DNA of 57,683 nt. Source: Hyphomicrobiales bacterium (GTDB lineage Bacteria; Pseudomonadota; Alphaproteobacteria; JAPOUT01). The DNA lies in NCBI GenBank assembly GCA_026708505.1, contig JAPOUU010000121.1, forward strand, positions 1 through 57,683, given 5' to 3'. This document shows, piece after piece, positions 56,708 to 57,683 of this stretch. Position 1 is the stretch's first letter; the number at the start of each line of letters is the position of its first letter. Under the pieces are notes generated by a model that made no database searches, was not told the origin of the DNA, and saw only the letters and a program-made list of their open reading frames with translations. Position numbers and translations under genes: made by a program.

Positions 56708-57683
56708 CCGAAACCATGAAATGCCTTGTGAAATCGAAACCCGAAGCCGGGCTCTGGATGGAGGAGCGTCCCGTTCCTGAAATCGGTGACGATGACGTTC
56801 TCATCCGAATCGCCAAGACCGGCATCTGCGGAACCGACATCCACATCTGGAACTGGGACGAGTGGGCGCAAAAAACCATCCCGCTCGGACTCATCATCGG
56901 GCATGAATTCGTCGGTGAAATCGCAGAAGTCGGGCGCAACGCCAAAAATCTCAAAGTCGGCCAGAGGGTTTCCGGCGAGAGCCACTTGATCGGCCGCCAA
57001 TCAAGACAGTCGCGGGCCGGGCGTTTCCATCTCGATCCCGAAACCCACGGCATCGGAGTCAATGTCGATGGAGCTTTCTGCGAGTATTTGAAGTTCCCCG
57101 CATTCAACGTCGTGCCGCTTCCCGATGCCATCACCGACGACATTGGCGCCATCCTCGATCCGCTCGGCAACGCCGTGCACACGGCGTTGCTCTTTGATCT
57201 CGTCGGCGAGGATGTGCTTATCACCGGCGCGGGGCCCATCGGCATTATGGCCGCAGCCGTTGCGCAACACATCGGCGCACGGCACACCGTTATTACGGAC
57301 GTCAATCAACAGCGTCTCAATCTGGCCGCCAAGTTGAGCAATGTTGTAACCGTTAACGTCACCGATACCGATTTAAGTGACGTCATCAAAAGCCTCGATA
57401 TGAAGCAGGGCTTCGATGTCGGGCTTGAAATGTCCGGAAACGAACAGGCTTTCAAGCAGATGGTAGAATCCATGATAACCGGCGGGCGAATCGCCATGCT
57501 CGGAATCCCGAAGGGCGCCTCGACCGTGGATTGGACGCCCATCGTCTTCAAATCCCTCACCATCCAGGGGGTCTACGGGCGCGAGATATTCGAGACCTGG
57601 TACAAGATGATAGCCCTGCTTGAAAGCGGTCTCGACATCTCCCCCATTATCACGCACCGCTTCTCCGCCGAGGATTTTGAGAA
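56704..57683 (+). CDS. tdh: L-threonine 3-dehydrogenase, right end cut off
   Basis: 326 codons are present; the family is about 341 residues, so only the tail is missing at the window edge. Catalytic zinc ligands lie in [16 protein letters not shown] and IGHEFVGE. The Rossmann motif is [15 protein letters not shown]. Unlike the E. coli enzyme, the structural-zinc lobe has no cysteines: the region that normally carries four Cys reads [19 protein letters not shown] then DPETHGIGV. It oxidises threonine to 2-amino-3-oxobutanoate for Kbl. A kbl-tdh operon feeding glycine and acetyl-CoA is inferred. Confidence 0.9.
   Translation, partial: MTETMKCLVKSKPEAGLWMEERPVPEIGDDDVLIRIAKTGICGTDIHIWNWDEWAQKTIPLGLIIGHEFVGEIAEVGRNAKNLKVGQRVSGESHLIGRQSRQSRAGRFHLDPETHGIGVNVDGAFCEYLKFPAFNVVPLPDAITDDIGAILDPLGNAVHTALLFDLVGEDVLITGAGPIGIMAAAVAQHIGARHTVITDVNQQRLNLAAKLSNVVTVNVTDTDLSDVIKSLDMKQGFDVGLEMSGNEQAFKQMVESMITGGRIAMLGIPKGASTVDWTPIVFKSLTIQGVYGREIFETWYKMIALLESGLDISPIITHRFSAEDFE

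Overview
The window looks like one contig from a moderately GC-rich proteobacterium. It is most likely an alphaproteobacterium living as a marine or host-associated heterotroph. This rests on gene content, not on any marker gene: a glycine-betaine/proline-type ABC importer, FAD/GcvT demethylating dehydrogenases, non-pyrrolysine MttB homologs, an L-cysteate sulfo-lyase homolog, a full Liv-type importer with built-in CoA ligases, and FurA/KatG. Almost all genes are metabolic. They are punctuated by surface-adhesin genes and a few AT-rich accessory genes.

Layout. 1-2160 (-): N-terminal part of an inverse-autotransporter (intimin-like) Calx-beta protein. About 2203-2365: a rod-shaped structured RNA candidate, possibly 6S. 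2475-5649 (+): thiolase, acyl-CoA dehydrogenase and enoyl-CoA hydratase, a beta-oxidation operon. 5810-6713: an AT-rich island with two coupled small membrane proteins and a DUF6155-like remnant. 7074-15597 (+): aldehyde dehydrogenase, luciferase-like monooxygenase, alpha/beta hydrolase, a sulfoacetaldehyde-acetyltransferase-like TPP enzyme, an FAD/GcvT dehydrogenase and a CuyA-like lyase, suggesting methylated-amine and/or sulfonate catabolism. 15626-17182 (-): MttB homolog, divergent from an agmatinase-family ureohydrolase (17254-18252). 18374-19488: TbpB-like surface lipoprotein behind a 20-C tract that puts it out of frame with its best start. 19643-25240 (+): DegT aminotransferase, Asp/Glu racemase and a betaine/proline ABC importer. 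25293-27448 (+): two valine-catabolism enzymes. 27505-35325: a divergent pair of further intimin-like Calx-beta proteins, one of about 1,795 residues. 35368-36777 (-): an AbiEi-type antitoxin coupled through a 24-codon ORF to a bacterial HORMA-domain protein; no cognate toxin, cyclase or TRIP13 gene is present. 36832-48115 (-): ten-gene Liv importer plus CoA-ligase operon. 48255-48500 (-): orphan ParD-like antitoxin. 48705-51325 (+): furA-katG. 51435-55399 (-): a second MttB plus FAD/GcvT dehydrogenase pair. 55508 to the end (+): kbl-tdh threonine degradation; tdh runs off the right edge.

How the genes fit together. The importers (ProXVW type and Liv type) sit beside enzymes that would demethylate quaternary or tertiary amines, activate carboxylic acids as CoA esters and oxidise them (dehydrogenase, hydratase, SDR, thiolase). 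Threonine and valine degradation feed the same acetyl/propionyl-CoA and glycine/C1 pools. The accessory interest lies in the three paralogous adhesins, the homopolymer-linked lipoprotein, the AbiEi-HORMA module and the structured RNA upstream of the thiolase.
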